Source: Paraburkholderia silviterrae
Lineage (GTDB): Bacteria; Pseudomonadota; Gammaproteobacteria; Burkholderiales; Burkholderiaceae
NCBI RefSeq assembly: GCF_004353915.1
Contig: NZ_SMRP01000025.1
Coordinates: 35,329-99,328, forward strand
Length of the DNA stretch: 64,000 bases
Reading direction: 5' to 3'
Under the pieces are notes generated by a model. It did no database searches. It was not told the DNA's origin and saw only the letters and a program-made list of their open reading frames with translations. A program made the position numbers and the translations under genes. Shown piece after piece: positions 33,406 through 43,722 of this stretch. The number at the start of each line of letters is the position of its first letter. Position 1 is the stretch's first letter.

Positions 33406-36400
33406 ATGAATATCTCGCGTCTCTTCATTCTGCGGCCCGTAGCGACTTCGTTGCTGATGATCGCGATGGTGCTGGTCGGCCTCGTGGCGATGAAGTTCCT
33501 GCCGGTGTCGTCGCTGCCTTCGGTCGACTACCCGACCATTCAGGTGCAGACCTTCTACCCCGGGGCAAGCCCGAACGTCATGGCCACCACGGTCACGGCG
33601 CCGCTCGAAGTGCAATTGGGCGAGATACCGGGCCTGCAGCAGATGGTCTCGTACAGCTCCGAGGGCGCCTCGGTCATCACGCTGCAGTTCGACCTCTCGC
33701 TGAACCTCGACGTGGCCGAGCAGAACGTGCAGCAGGCCATCAACGCGGCCAACAGCTACCTGCCGAGCGGCCTGCCCGCGCCGCCCACCTACGCGAAGGT
33801 CAATCCCGCCGACCAGCCCATTCTCACGCTCGCGGTGACCTCGAACTCGATGTCGCTCACGCAGTTGCAGGACGCCGCCAACAACCGGCTCGCCACGAAG
33901 ATCTCCGAAGTGCCGGGCGTGGGCCTCGTGAGCACGGCGGGCGGCAACGTGCCCGCCGTGCGCGTGGAAGCCGACCCGCAGAAGCTCGCCGCCTACGGCC
34001 TGAATCTCGACGACTTGCGCACGCTGCTCGCCAACGTGAACATCAGCGCGCCGAAGGGCAACTTCGACGGCCCCGAGCTCGACTACACGATCAACTCCAA
34101 CGACCAGATCTCGGACCCGAAGGACTACGAAGACACGGTCATCGCCTACCAGAACGGCTCGCCCGTCTTCATGCGCGACGTCGCGCGCGTGTCCACGGCG
34201 GCCCAGGATGTCGAGCGCGGCGCGTGGTACAACAAAACGCCCGCGATCGTGCTGAACGTGCAGCGCCAGCCGGGCGCGAACGTGATCGCCACGGTCAACC
34301 AGATCATGCGCCAGCTCCCGCAGCTCGAAGCCACGCTGCCCGCCGGCATGAAGGTCACGGTGGTCTCCAACAGCGTGGGCGTGATCCAGTCCTCGGTCAG
34401 CGACGCGGCGTTCGAGCTCGTGCTCGCCGTGGCGCTGGTGGTGGCCGTGATCTTCGTGTTCCTGCGCAATCTGCCCGCCACGATCATTCCGAGCATCTCG
34501 GTGCCGGTCTCGTTGATCGGCACGCTCGCGCTCATGTACGAGCTCGGCTACTCGATCGACAATCTCTCGCTGATGGCGCTCATCATCGCGACCGGCTTCG
34601 TGGTGGACGACTCGATCGTGATGATCGAGAACATCGTGCGCTATCTGGAAGAAGGCGACAAACCACTACAGGCTGCACTCAAAGGCGCGGGACAGATCGG
34701 CTTCACGATTCTTTCGCTGACGATCTCGCTCATCGCCGTGCTGATTCCGCTGCTCTTCATGGGCGGCGTGATCGGCCGGCTCTTCAGCGAATTCGCGGTC
34801 ACGCTCGCGGTCACCATCGTGCTCTCCGCGGTGGTGTCGCTCACGGTCGTGCCCATGATGTGCGCGCGCATCCTGCGCGCCCAGGCCGAGCGGCATCCGA
34901 GCCGCTTCGAGCGCATCAGCGAGGGCCTCTTCAACAAGACGCTCGACGCCTATGAGCGCGGCCTGCGCTGGGTGCTCGACCACCAGACGCTCACGCTCGT
35001 CGTGGCCGTGGTGACGGTGGCGCTCACGGGGCTGCTCTACGTGGTGATACCCAAGGGCCTCTTCCCCGTGCAGGACGTGGGCGTGATTCAGGGCATCAGC
35101 GTGGCCGACAACTCGGTCTCGTACCAGGCGATGGTGCGCCGCCAGTCGGCGCTCGCCGAGCAAATTCTCAAGGACCCCGATGTAGTTTCGCTCACCTCGT
35201 ACGTGGGCATCGACGGCATCAACAACACGCTCAACAACGGGCGCTTCCTCATCAACCTGAAGCCGCACGACGACCGCTCCGAAACCGCCGGGCAGATCGC
35301 GCGGCGCATCCAGCAGTCGGTGGCGCAGGTGCCCGGTATCCGCCTTTATCTGCAACCGGAGCAGGATCTCACGCTCGACACCACGGTCTCGCGCAACCAG
35401 TACAACTTCGTGCTGCGCGGCCCGAGCCAGGACGCCTTCGAGCAATACGTGCCAGCGCTCGTGGCACGCATGAAGCAGATCCCCTCGATCGCCGACGTCA
35501 CGAGCGACCTGAACACCGACGGCCTCTCCGTGAACGTGCAGGTGAACCGCCAGCTCGCGGCGCGCTACGGCATCACGGCGGCGACCATCGACAACGCGCT
35601 CTATGACGCGCTCGGCCAGCGCATCGTCTCGACCATCTTCCAGCAGTCGGACCAGTACCGCGTGATTCTCGTGGCCAAGCCCGAGTCGCTGCCCACGGTC
35701 GAGTCGATCGGCGACATCTATCTGCCGAGCCAGACCGCGGAGGCGGGCCAGGTGCCGCTCAAGGGCATCGCGACCATCACCATCACGCGCTCGCCGCTGA
35801 TGATCAGCCACCTCGCGCAGTTCCCCTCGGTGACGATCTCGTTCAATCTCGCCGATGGCGCGTCGCTCTCCGCGGCCGTGCGCGACATCCGCAACGCCGA
35901 GGCCGCCGTGAAGCTGCCGCCTTCGATCACCTCGTCGTTCCAGGGCGCGGCGCAGGCTTTCGAGGACTCGCTCTCGAGCGAGGTCTATCTGCTGATTGCG
36001 GCCATCGTGGCCGTGTATATCGTGCTGGGCGTGCTCTATGAGAGCTATATCCATCCGGTGACGATTCTCTCGACGCTGCCCTCCGCCGGGATCGGCGCGC
36101 TGCTCGCGCTGATGATCGCCGGCGACGACCTCGACGTGATCGGCATCATTGGCATCGTGCTCTTGATCGGCATTGTGAAAAAGAACGCCATCATGATGGT
36201 GGACTTCGCGCTCGAAGCCGAACGCGTGCACGGCAAGCCGCCGCGCGAGGCGATCTTCGAGGCCTCGCTGCTGCGCTTCAGGCCGATCCTCATGACCACG
36301 CTCGCCGCCATGCTCGGCGCGCTGCCCATGCTGCTCGGCACCGGCACGGGCTCGGAGCTGCGCCGCCCGCTCGGCCTCGCGATCATCGGCGGCCTCACGG

Positions 36401-36582
36401 TCTCGCAGATGCTCACGCTCTTCACGACGCCCGTGATCTATCTGTTCTTCGACCGGCTCGCCGAGCGCTTCGGCCGCAAGCGCAATCGTGATCAAGCCAG
36501 CGGCACGGATGGCGATGCCGGCCCCGGTCCCGGCCCTGATCGTGGCGCCGGCGCACCGCCCGCGCCCGAGGGCACGCCGTGA
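33406..36582 (+). CDS. mdtB: RND multidrug efflux permease, MdtB-like
   Basis: A 1058-residue inner-membrane proton-driven pump subunit of the HAE1 class with the usual 12 helices and two large periplasmic loops. It starts NISRLFILRPVATSLLMIAM. The proton-relay aspartates are visible in helix 4 (TGFVVDDSIVMIENIVR), and IGIVKKNAIMMVDFALEAER marks helix 11. In E. coli, MdtB and MdtC form a mixed trimer; here the adjacent overlapping genes suggest the same. Its stop overlaps the GTG start of mdtC. A short Gly/Pro/Asp-rich C-terminal tail follows the last helix. Confidence 0.95.
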   Translation: MNISRLFILRPVATSLLMIAMVLVGLVAMKFLPVSSLPSVDYPTIQVQTFYPGASPNVMATTVTAPLEVQLGEIPGLQQMVSYSSEGASVITLQFDLSLNLDVAEQNVQQAINAANSYLPSGLPAPPTYAKVNPADQPILTLAVTSNSMSLTQLQDAANNRLATKISEVPGVGLVSTAGGNVPAVRVEADPQKLAAYGLNLDDLRTLLANVNISAPKGNFDGPELDYTINSNDQISDPKDYEDTVIAYQNGSPVFMRDVARVSTAAQDVERGAWYNKTPAIVLNVQRQPGANVIATVNQIMRQLPQLEATLPAGMKVTVVSNSVGVIQSSVSDAAFELVLAVALVVAVIFVFLRNLPATIIPSISVPVSLIGTLALMYELGYSIDNLSLMALIIATGFVVDDSIVMIENIVRYLEEGDKPLQAALKGAGQIGFTILSLTISLIAVLIPLLFMGGVIGRLFSEFAVTLAVTIVLSAVVSLTVVPMMCARILRAQAERHPSRFERISEGLFNKTLDAYERGLRWVLDHQTLTLVVAVVTVALTGLLYVVIPKGLFPVQDVGVIQGISVADNSVSYQAMVRRQSALAEQILKDPDVVSLTSYVGIDGINNTLNNGRFLINLKPHDDRSETAGQIARRIQQSVAQVPGIRLYLQPEQDLTLDTTVSRNQYNFVLRGPSQDAFEQYVPALVARMKQIPSIADVTSDLNTDGLSVNVQVNRQLAARYGITAATIDNALYDALGQRIVSTIFQQSDQYRVILVAKPESLPTVESIGDIYLPSQTAEAGQVPLKGIATITITRSPLMISHLAQFPSVTISFNLADGASLSAAVRDIRNAEAAVKLPPSITSSFQGAAQAFEDSLSSEVYLLIAAIVAVYIVLGVLYESYIHPVTILSTLPSAGIGALLALMIAGDDLDVIGIIGIVLLIGIVKKNAIMMVDFALEAERVHGKPPREAIFEASLLRFRPILMTTLAAMLGALPMLLGTGTGSELRRPLGLAIIGGLTVSQMLTLFTTPVIYLFFDRLAERFGRKRNRDQASGTDGDAGPGPGPDRGAGAPPAPEGTP

Positions 36583-39500
36583 ACCTCTCGGCGCTCTTCA
36601 TCCGGCGGCCGGTCGCGACCTCGCTTCTCGCGATCGCGATCCTGCTCGCCGGCACGCTCGCCTTTTTCCGGCTGCCGGTGGCGCCGCTGCCCAACATCGC
36701 CTATCCGGTGATCGTGGTGCAGGCGAACATGGCGGGCGCGAGCCCCGAAACGATGGCCTCCACGGTGGCCGAGCCGCTCGAGCGGCGTCTGGGCACCATC
36801 GCCGACGTAAGCCAGCTCACCTCGATCAACAATGTGGGGTCCTCACTGATCGTGGTGGTGTTCGGCCTGAACCGCGACATCAACGGCGCGGCCCGCGACG
36901 TGGAAGCGGCCATCCAGGCCGCCCGCGCCGATCTGCCCACCACGCTGCGCAGCAACCCGACCTACCGCCAGTACAACCCCGCGAGCGCGCCGATCATGGT
37001 GCTCGCGCTCACCTCCGAGACGCTCACCAAGGCGCAGCTCTACGACTCGGCCGATTCCGTGATCATGCAGCAGCTCTCGCAGGTCGACGGCGTGGGCCAG
37101 ATCACGCTGGGCGGCGGCGCGCTGCCCTCGGTGCGCGTGGAGCTGGAGCCCAGCAAGCTCAATAGCTACGGCATCGGGCTCGAAGACGTGCGCGCCGCCA
37201 TTGGCGCGGCCAATGCGGACAGCGCGAAAGGCCACATCGACCAGGGCGCCCAGCGCTTCGTGGTGACCTCGAACGACCAGATCAGCAACGCCGCGCCCTA
37301 CCGCGACGTGATCATCGCCTACCGCAACGGCGCGCCCGTGTATCTGCGCGACGTGGGCACGGTGAACGACTCGAACGAAAACATCCGCAACGCCGGCCTC
37401 TTCAACGGCAAGTCGGCGGTGCTCGTGATCGTCTATCCGATGCCGGGCAGCAACGTCGTGAAAACCGTGCAGCAGATCCAGGCGCGCCTGCCCTCGATCG
37501 AGGCGGCGCTGCCCGGCACGATCAAGGTGCACGTGGCGATCGACCGCTCGGAGTCGGTGCGCGCCTCGGTGGCCGACACCGAGCGCACGCTCTTCATTGC
37601 CGTGCTGCTCGTGATTGGCGTGGTGTTCGTGTTCCTGCTCTCGCCGCGCGCCACGCTCATTCCCGCCGTGGCGCTGCCGCTGTCCATCGTGGGCTCGTTC
37701 GGGCCGATGTACCTGCTCGGCTACAGCATCGACTCGCTCTCGCTGATGGCGCTCACCATCGGCACCGGCTTCGTGGTGGACGACGCCGTGGTGGTGCTCG
37801 AAAACATCGTGCGTCATATCGAGGCCGGGGTCGACCCGAAGGAGGCCGCGCTGCGCGGCGCGGGCGAAGTGGGCTTCACGGTGCTCTCGATGAGCCTCTC
37901 GCTGATTGCCGTGTTCCTGCCGATCCTGCTGATGCCGGGCATCGTCGGCCTGCTGTTTCACGAGTTCGCGATGACGCTCTCGATCGCGATCGTCATCTCG
38001 CTCGTGGTCTCGCTCACGGTGACGCCCACCATGTGCGCCTTTGTGCTCGCGCGCGAGCGCAAGGAGCACAAGCCTTCGCGCGCGGGCCAGTGGATCAATG
38101 CGCAGTTCGAGCACTTCAAGCAGTTCTATTCGCGCACGCTCGATGTCGCGCTCAATCATGCGCGGCTCACGATCTTCATTTTGTTCGCTCTGCTGATTGG
38201 CAATGTGTTTCTCGCACGCCTGCTCTCCGGCACGTTCTTTCCCGAGCAGGACACGGGCATTCTGATCGGCCAGATCATCGCCGACCAGAGCATCTCGTTC
38301 ACGGCGATGGAGCAGAAACTCGCGCAATTGCAGGACATCGTGCAGAAAGACCCCGCCGTGGCTTCGGTCGCGGGCTTCACGGGCGGCCGGGCGCTCAACT
38401 CGGCCACCGTCTTCATCCAGCTCAAGCCGCTCGCGCAACGCAAGCTCTCCGCCACCGAAGTCGTGAACCGCCTGCGGCCCAAGCTCAATGCGGTCTCGGG
38501 CGCGCGCCTGTTCCTGCAGGCTCAGCAGGACTTGCAGATCGGCGGGCGGCAGGCGGCGGCGGAATACCAGTACACCCTCACGAGCGACGACGCCGATGCG
38601 CTCTTCAAATGGGTGCCCAAGCTCATCACCGAGCTGAACAAGTACCACACCACGCTCACCGACGTGAACTCGGACCTGCAGCAAAACGGCCTGCAGGCCT
38701 ATATCACCGTGAACCGCGCGACGGCCAAGCGCTACGGATTCGACCCGAACCAGATCGACAGCGTGCTCTATGACGCCTTCGGCCAGCGCACCGTCTCGAC
38801 CATCTACAACCCCATCAACCAGTATTTCGTGGTGATGGAGGTAGCCCCGCAATACTGGCAATATCCGCAGTCGTTCAACCACATCTATCTGAGCACGGCG
38901 GCGGGCAACGCGAGCGGCGCCGCTTCCACGCAGATGTCGGGCAGCACGATTTCCGGCGTCACGCCCTTTAGCGCGATCACCGCCAGCAGCAGCACGGCCA
39001 GCAACACCAACGCGCGCAACGCGAACGCCGTGGCCAACCAGCAGAACAACTCGATCGCCAACAGCAAGGGCGGCAGTTCGAGCGGCAGCGCGGACAGCAC
39101 CGCCGCCGAGACCATGGTGCCCGTGACCGCGTTGATGAACTGGACCACGAGCCACACAGCCACCCAGGTCAATCACCAGAGCGGCCAGGTGGCCGGCACG
39201 ATCTCGTTCAATCTGCCCCAGGGCGGCTCGCTCTCCGAGGCCGGCAAGATCATCGAGCAGGCGCAGCGCGCCATCGGCATGCCGGCCTCGATCCACGGTG
39301 AGTTCGCGGGGGCGGCGCAAGCCTATGCGCAGTCGATGGGCACCGTGCCGCTGCTCATTCTCGCGGCGCTCGCCGTCGTCTATATCGTGCTGGGCGTGCT
39401 CTACGAGAACACCATCCACCCGCTCACGATTCTCTCGACGCTGCCTTCGGCCGGCATCGGCGCTATTCTGGCCATGCTGATCTTCGGCACGCCGTTCTCG

Positions 39501-39893
39501 GTGATCGCGATGATCGGCATCATCCTGCTGATCGGTATCGTGAAGAAGAACGGCATCATGATGGTGGACGTCGCCATTCAGTTGCAGCGCAACGCTGGCA
39601 AGAATGCGCGCGACGCCATTCACGAGGCCGCCGTGGTGCGGCTGCGGCCGATCATGATGACGACCTTCGCCGCCGTGCTAGGCGCCGTACCGCTCGCCGT
39701 GGGCATCGGCCAGGGCGCCTCGCTGCGCCAGCCGCTCGGCGTGACCGTGATGGGCGGCCTGCTGCTCTCGCAGCTCTTCACCCTGTACACCACGCCCGTG
39801 ATTTATCTGTTCCTCGACCGCCTGCGCGCACGACTCGCACGCTGGGCCACACGCCTGCCCTGGAACCGCCAGGCCGATGAGAGCGCACCATGA
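36579..39893 (+). CDS. mdtC: RND multidrug efflux permease, MdtC-like, with a Ser/Asn-rich insertion
   Basis: A 1104-residue pump subunit, the second half of the heteromeric MdtBC pair. It has a GTG start, overlapping the mdtB stop (GTGA). Conserved are NLSALFIRRPVATSLLAIAI at the start, TGFVVDDAVVVLENIVRH in helix 4 and IGIVKKNGIMMVDVAIQLQ in helix 11. It is about 80 residues longer than E. coli MdtC (1025): residues about 772-846 (bases 38893-39117) form a low-complexity Ser/Asn/Ala/Thr stretch in the second periplasmic loop, between YLSTAAG and VPVTALMNW. This would sit in the porter/docking region. The stop overlaps the next gene's ATG. Confidence 0.95.
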   Translation: MNLSALFIRRPVATSLLAIAILLAGTLAFFRLPVAPLPNIAYPVIVVQANMAGASPETMASTVAEPLERRLGTIADVSQLTSINNVGSSLIVVVFGLNRDINGAARDVEAAIQAARADLPTTLRSNPTYRQYNPASAPIMVLALTSETLTKAQLYDSADSVIMQQLSQVDGVGQITLGGGALPSVRVELEPSKLNSYGIGLEDVRAAIGAANADSAKGHIDQGAQRFVVTSNDQISNAAPYRDVIIAYRNGAPVYLRDVGTVNDSNENIRNAGLFNGKSAVLVIVYPMPGSNVVKTVQQIQARLPSIEAALPGTIKVHVAIDRSESVRASVADTERTLFIAVLLVIGVVFVFLLSPRATLIPAVALPLSIVGSFGPMYLLGYSIDSLSLMALTIGTGFVVDDAVVVLENIVRHIEAGVDPKEAALRGAGEVGFTVLSMSLSLIAVFLPILLMPGIVGLLFHEFAMTLSIAIVISLVVSLTVTPTMCAFVLARERKEHKPSRAGQWINAQFEHFKQFYSRTLDVALNHARLTIFILFALLIGNVFLARLLSGTFFPEQDTGILIGQIIADQSISFTAMEQKLAQLQDIVQKDPAVASVAGFTGGRALNSATVFIQLKPLAQRKLSATEVVNRLRPKLNAVSGARLFLQAQQDLQIGGRQAAAEYQYTLTSDDADALFKWVPKLITELNKYHTTLTDVNSDLQQNGLQAYITVNRATAKRYGFDPNQIDSVLYDAFGQRTVSTIYNPINQYFVVMEVAPQYWQYPQSFNHIYLSTAAGNASGAASTQMSGSTISGVTPFSAITASSSTASNTNARNANAVANQQNNSIANSKGGSSSGSADSTAAETMVPVTALMNWTTSHTATQVNHQSGQVAGTISFNLPQGGSLSEAGKIIEQAQRAIGMPASIHGEFAGAAQAYAQSMGTVPLLILAALAVVYIVLGVLYENTIHPLTILSTLPSAGIGAILAMLIFGTPFSVIAMIGIILLIGIVKKNGIMMVDVAIQLQRNAGKNARDAIHEAAVVRLRPIMMTTFAAVLGAVPLAVGIGQGASLRQPLGVTVMGGLLLSQLFTLYTTPVIYLFLDRLRARLARWATRLPWNRQADESAP

Positions 39894-41536
39894 AGACGAT
39901 TCAACGCCCGGGGCGGCGCAATGCCCCGCTTGACCATTCACGCAAAAGCGCGCCAGTCGTGCCGTACCTAGGTGCGGCCAGCAGATTGCTGCCGCTTGCG
40001 TTCGCGGCGTCCATCACGTTGCTCGCGAGCGGCTGCATGGTGGGCCCCGACTACCATCGCCCGCAGGTGGCGGTGCCCACGCAATGGAAGGAGTTGCCCG
40101 GCTGGACCCAGGCTGAGCCCGCCGCCGCCGAAAGCCCGAAAGGGGACTGGTGGACGGCCTTCCAGGACCCGCTGCTCGACGAGCTCGAACCGCTCGTGGC
40201 CGTCTCCAACCAGACCGTGCGGCAGAGCTACGCGAATTACCAGCAGGCGCTGGCCGAGGTGCGCGTCGCGCGCGCAAGCCTCTTTCCCACACTGGGCGTG
40301 ACCGGATCCGCCACGCGCGAGCGCTCGTCCAGCTCGTCGCTGAGCGGCATCAGCGGCAGTCGAGCGGCCATCGTCAACTCGGGCTCGCTCGAAGGCAACG
40401 TCAGCTGGGAACCCGACTTCTGGGGCAAGGTGCGCCGCCAGGTCGAGGAGCAGTCGGCCACCGCGCAGGCGAGCGAAGCGACGCTCGCGAATGCTCAGCT
40501 ATCCGAACAGATTGCGCTCGCCAACGCAGTGATCGACTTGCGCGTGACCGACGCCGATATCGATCTGCTCACGCAGACCGTGGCTGCCTACACGGCTTCG
40601 CTGCGCGTGGTGGGCAACCAGGACAGCGCGGGCACGGTGCCGCCCTCCGACCTCATCACGGCGCGCACGCAACTGGAGAACACGCAGGCCAGCCTGATCG
40701 CGCTGGGTGTCGCGCGGGCGCAATATGAGCATGCGATCGCGGTGCTGGTGGGGCGCAACCCCGAGGACGTGACGATCCCGCACAACGCCCGGCTCCCGAT
40801 CCTGCCGGCGATACCCGCGGGCGTGCCCTCCACGCTGCTGCAGCGGCGCCCCGACATCGCCACCGCGGAGCGCCAGATGGCCTCGGCGAACGCGGCCATT
40901 GGCGTGGCCGTGGCCGCCTACTACCCGGACATCTCGCTCTCCGCGCTCGACGGCTTCTCGCAAGCGCCGCTTTCGGGCCTGCTGCATATCAGCAACTACG
41001 TATGGTCGCTCGGGGCGAGCGCAACGGAGACGATCTTCGACGGCGGCGCACGTAGCGGCGACGTCGCGGCAGCGCGCGCGAGCTACGACGCAGCGGTGGC
41101 GAACTATCGCGGCACCGTGCTCACGGCGTTCCAGAATGTCGAGAACGATCTCTCGGGCCTGCGCATTCTCGCGCAGCAGAACGAGCGGCTGGACGCCGCG
41201 GTGCGCGACGCTATCCGCGGCGCGCAGATCGCGCTGAACGAGTATGAGGCGGGCACGGTCGATTACACGACCGTGGTGACGGCGCAAGCCACGCAACTGA
41301 GCACGCAGCAAAGCGCGCTCAGCGTGCAACAACAGCGGCTGCTCGACTCGGCGGCGTTGATCGGCGATCTGGGCGGCGGCTGGTCGGGCGTGCTGCACGA
41401 CCCGCACCATCCCGATCGTGCCGCTGCAAACACTGTGGCGAGTCAAAATCCAGGCGCGAGCGCGGACGCAGCCGCCGCGCCGAACCCCACCAACGACACG
41501 ACAAGTCACCCGCAAAGCTCAGCGCCGAGTCCCTGA
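39890..41536 (+). CDS. Outer-membrane efflux lipoprotein (NodT/OprM type)
   Basis: A 548-residue trimeric outer-membrane channel partner of the RND pump. The frame starts with ATG overlapping the mdtC stop (ATGA). A basic N-terminal stretch of about 30 residues precedes a signal sequence with lipobox LASGC, so the lipidated cysteine is about residue 49. Typical OMF parts are GPDYHRPQV, WWTAFQDPLLDELEPLV and the duplicated coiled-coil halves ending in LLQRRPDIATAERQMASANAAIGVA. The last 35 residues are low-complexity (Ala/Asn/Thr/Pro). Last gene of the four-gene operon. Confidence 0.93.
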   Translation: MKTIQRPGRRNAPLDHSRKSAPVVPYLGAASRLLPLAFAASITLLASGCMVGPDYHRPQVAVPTQWKELPGWTQAEPAAAESPKGDWWTAFQDPLLDELEPLVAVSNQTVRQSYANYQQALAEVRVARASLFPTLGVTGSATRERSSSSSLSGISGSRAAIVNSGSLEGNVSWEPDFWGKVRRQVEEQSATAQASEATLANAQLSEQIALANAVIDLRVTDADIDLLTQTVAAYTASLRVVGNQDSAGTVPPSDLITARTQLENTQASLIALGVARAQYEHAIAVLVGRNPEDVTIPHNARLPILPAIPAGVPSTLLQRRPDIATAERQMASANAAIGVAVAAYYPDISLSALDGFSQAPLSGLLHISNYVWSLGASATETIFDGGARSGDVAAARASYDAAVANYRGTVLTAFQNVENDLSGLRILAQQNERLDAAVRDAIRGAQIALNEYEAGTVDYTTVVTAQATQLSTQQSALSVQQQRLLDSAALIGDLGGGWSGVLHDPHHPDRAAANTVASQNPGASADAAAAPNPTNDTTSHPQSSAPSP

Positions 41537-41880
41537 CGGCAAGCGTCTGGGTGCAAGGCGCTCGCGCAAGACCGGTGTCCGCGCAACGGCGTGGCTACCC
41601 CATGACGCTCCTGCCAGGGGTTCGCAAACATTCGTTCCGGGTCCTGTGCAGCGCGCGCAAAAGATGCGCCGCGCATGAGTCTTGATGCGCTCACGTCAAC
41701 CCACGAAATGTCTGTGGCAAGCGCCATCGATGCGTTCGACGATTGCGCTATGCTGCCTCGTCGGTCTCTGAATGCACCGATTCAGCGCGCATCTCACCTC
41801 GCACGCGCGCTGGCCGACACCACTACGACATTGCCGCGCGCACGACGCGCGGCGCAATACACCGTCCCCAGGAGCGCCTC
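41537..41880. other. Intergenic stretch without supported genes
   Basis: Some 340 bases between the efflux operon and the glycine-zipper gene. Frames here are short and arginine-rich without family resemblance. It presumably contains the promoter of the downstream gene. Confidence 0.5.
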
Positions 41881-42330
41881 ATGAAGCGTCTTACCGTTTC
41901 TCTGTTGTTGAGCGTCTCGACGCTCGCGTTCGCCCAGCAACCCGCCGTCTATCCCGCTCACGGACAATCGCCGCAAAAGCAGCAGCAAGATGAAGGCGCG
42001 TGTTACGCGTGGGCCAAGCAAAGCACCGGGATCAACCCGGCAGTGGCCGCGCAACCGGCCCCGCCCCCGACCCAGCCGACTGGCCAGCGGGTGGCCGGCG
42101 CGGCGCGTGGCGCCGCAGCAGGCGCGATCATCGGCGACGTGAGCGGCAACAGCGCCGGCCACGGCGCAGCGGTGGGCGCAACCGCCGGCGCGGTCGCGGG
42201 CGGCGTGCGTGCGCGCCGCGAGCATGCGGCCCAGGCACAAGCCCAGCAGCAGGCGCAAGGCGCCGAGCTCTCCACGTACTGGCGCGCGTTCGGCGCATGC
42301 ATGCAAGGCAAGGGCTACACTGTTCAGTAA
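41881..42330 (+). CDS. Small secreted glycine-zipper protein
   Basis: A 149-residue protein with a signal peptide (MKRLTVSLLLSVSTLAFAQ). After a Gln/Pro-rich stretch and DEGACYAWAKQSTGINP comes a glycine-zipper segment (AGAARGAAAGAIIGDVSGNS, then HGAAVGATAGAVAGGV), which can insert in or associate with the outer membrane. The C-terminal region TYWRAFGACMQGKGYTVQ with its cysteine pairs with the N-terminal cysteine, probably as a disulfide. This layout is common in burkholderial 'glycine zipper family' proteins of unknown role. The frame opens upstream at 41743, but signal-peptide logic places the start at 41881, after an AGGAG-like site. Confidence 0.88.
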   Translation: MKRLTVSLLLSVSTLAFAQQPAVYPAHGQSPQKQQQDEGACYAWAKQSTGINPAVAAQPAPPPTQPTGQRVAGAARGAAAGAIIGDVSGNSAGHGAAVGATAGAVAGGVRARREHAAQAQAQQQAQGAELSTYWRAFGACMQGKGYTVQ

Positions 42331-42441
42331 GCAAACGGCCCGCGCGCCGCATGGCGCGCGGCGCTCATACAGTCGCGTAGTGCAGTTCGTCGCCGCGGGC
42401 ATCGCCAACCCATCAGCAAGCCAACGGAGATCGTCGCAACG

Positions 42442-43641
42442 ATGACATGCAAATGGCCTGCGAAACCCGCCATTTTCGCGCCAGTTCTCGCACTCGCTCT
42501 CGTGGCGCAGGCCGCGCACGGCGCGGACAAGGCTTCGTGGCTCGACCCATATCGCGACCCGCAGGACGGCAGCTTCGACATGAGCAACGCCTTGCTCAAT
42601 CACAAAGGCGTGCTCCCGGTGCCCGACATCATCACCGAACCGGCCGTGGGCTACGGACTCGGGCTCGGCCTGCTCTACTTCTCGGCGCCCAGCCGCACGC
42701 ATGCCGACAAGGCCGAAAGCGCCAACGCCTCCAGCGACGCCGCCGCGCAAGACAGTGCCGGCGACGCCTCCCGCAGGACGACACCGCCCAACATCACCGG
42801 CCTGGGCGGCTTCATGACCGGCACGCACAGCTGGGGCGTGGGCCTCTTGCACTTCCACACGTGGGACGACGACCGCATCCGCTACATGGGGGCCGTCGGC
42901 AAGGTCAATCTGCACCTGAACTACTACGGCCCGCAGGGCAATGCGAACGCCTATCAGCTCAGCGGCGTGGCCGTGGTCCAGCAGGTGTTATTCAGGATTG
43001 CCAATAGTCCGTGGTACGTCGGCCCGCGCTATACGTTCTTCGATTCCGCTACCCGCTTCGGCCCGCTGCTGCCCAATAGCATCCAGAACTTCGAGCGCGA
43101 CGTGCGCGTTGGCAAGGGCGGAATCGTGGTGGACTACGACACGCGCGACAACATGTTCTACCCGAGCCGCGGCACCTACGCGGAGTTCGAGGCCGACTTC
43201 GCGCGCGGCGGCTTCGGCAGTTCGAACGCGTTCGACATGCAAACCCTCAAGGCCTATCACTGGATAGAGCTCTTGCCACGCTGGGTGCTCGGCCTGCGCA
43301 TGGACACCGGGTTTTCGCAGGGCGATATTCCGTTTTTCGCGCAGCCCTATGTGAGCTTGCGCGGTGTCTCCGACGCCAAATTCCAGGATCGCAACCAGCT
43401 CACGGGCGAAGTCGAGCTACGCTGGAACATCACGCCGCGCTGGGCGCTGCTGGGCTTCGGCGGCGCCGGCAAAGCCTACGGCAATCTGCATTCGTTCAGC
43501 GAAGCGCCCACGGCCTTCGGCTTCGGCACCGGCTTTCGCTATCTGGTTGCACGCAAGCTCGGCCTTTCGATGGGCATCGACGTCGCACATGGGCCGGGGC
43601 AGAACGCGTTCTATATCCAGGTTGGCAGCGCGTGGCGGTGA
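42442..43641 (+). CDS. Omp85/BamA-TamA-type outer-membrane beta-barrel without POTRA domains
   Basis: A 399-residue barrel protein with signal peptide (cut near AAHGA). It lacks POTRA repeats: after DPQDGSFDMSNALLNHKGVLPVPDIITEPAVGYG it goes straight into strands. The end shows the surface-antigen/BamA signature (DYDTRDNMFYPSRGTYAEFEADFARGG split across strands, QPYVSLRGV, NQLTGEVELRW, FGFGTGFRYLVARKLGLSMGIDVAHGPG). An Ala/Asp/Ser-rich loop (about 82-112) is likely surface-exposed. Short members of this type are of unknown cargo. Convergent with nfsB. Confidence 0.87.
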   Translation: MTCKWPAKPAIFAPVLALALVAQAAHGADKASWLDPYRDPQDGSFDMSNALLNHKGVLPVPDIITEPAVGYGLGLGLLYFSAPSRTHADKAESANASSDAAAQDSAGDASRRTTPPNITGLGGFMTGTHSWGVGLLHFHTWDDDRIRYMGAVGKVNLHLNYYGPQGNANAYQLSGVAVVQQVLFRIANSPWYVGPRYTFFDSATRFGPLLPNSIQNFERDVRVGKGGIVVDYDTRDNMFYPSRGTYAEFEADFARGGFGSSNAFDMQTLKAYHWIELLPRWVLGLRMDTGFSQGDIPFFAQPYVSLRGVSDAKFQDRNQLTGEVELRWNITPRWALLGFGGAGKAYGNLHSFSEAPTAFGFGTGFRYLVARKLGLSMGIDVAHGPGQNAFYIQVGSAWR

Positions 43642-43722
43642 GTGCGCGCCTGTGCGGCGTCGCTACACCGCGCCATGCCCCGCGCGCCGAACCGTGCGGC
43701 CCTGCGCGCGCGGCACCGGCGC

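Noticed and set aside
36843..39623. 926-codon open frame opposite mdtC
   Set aside because: Antisense shadow rich in Arg/His/Asp in a high-GC gene; mdtC itself has full family support.
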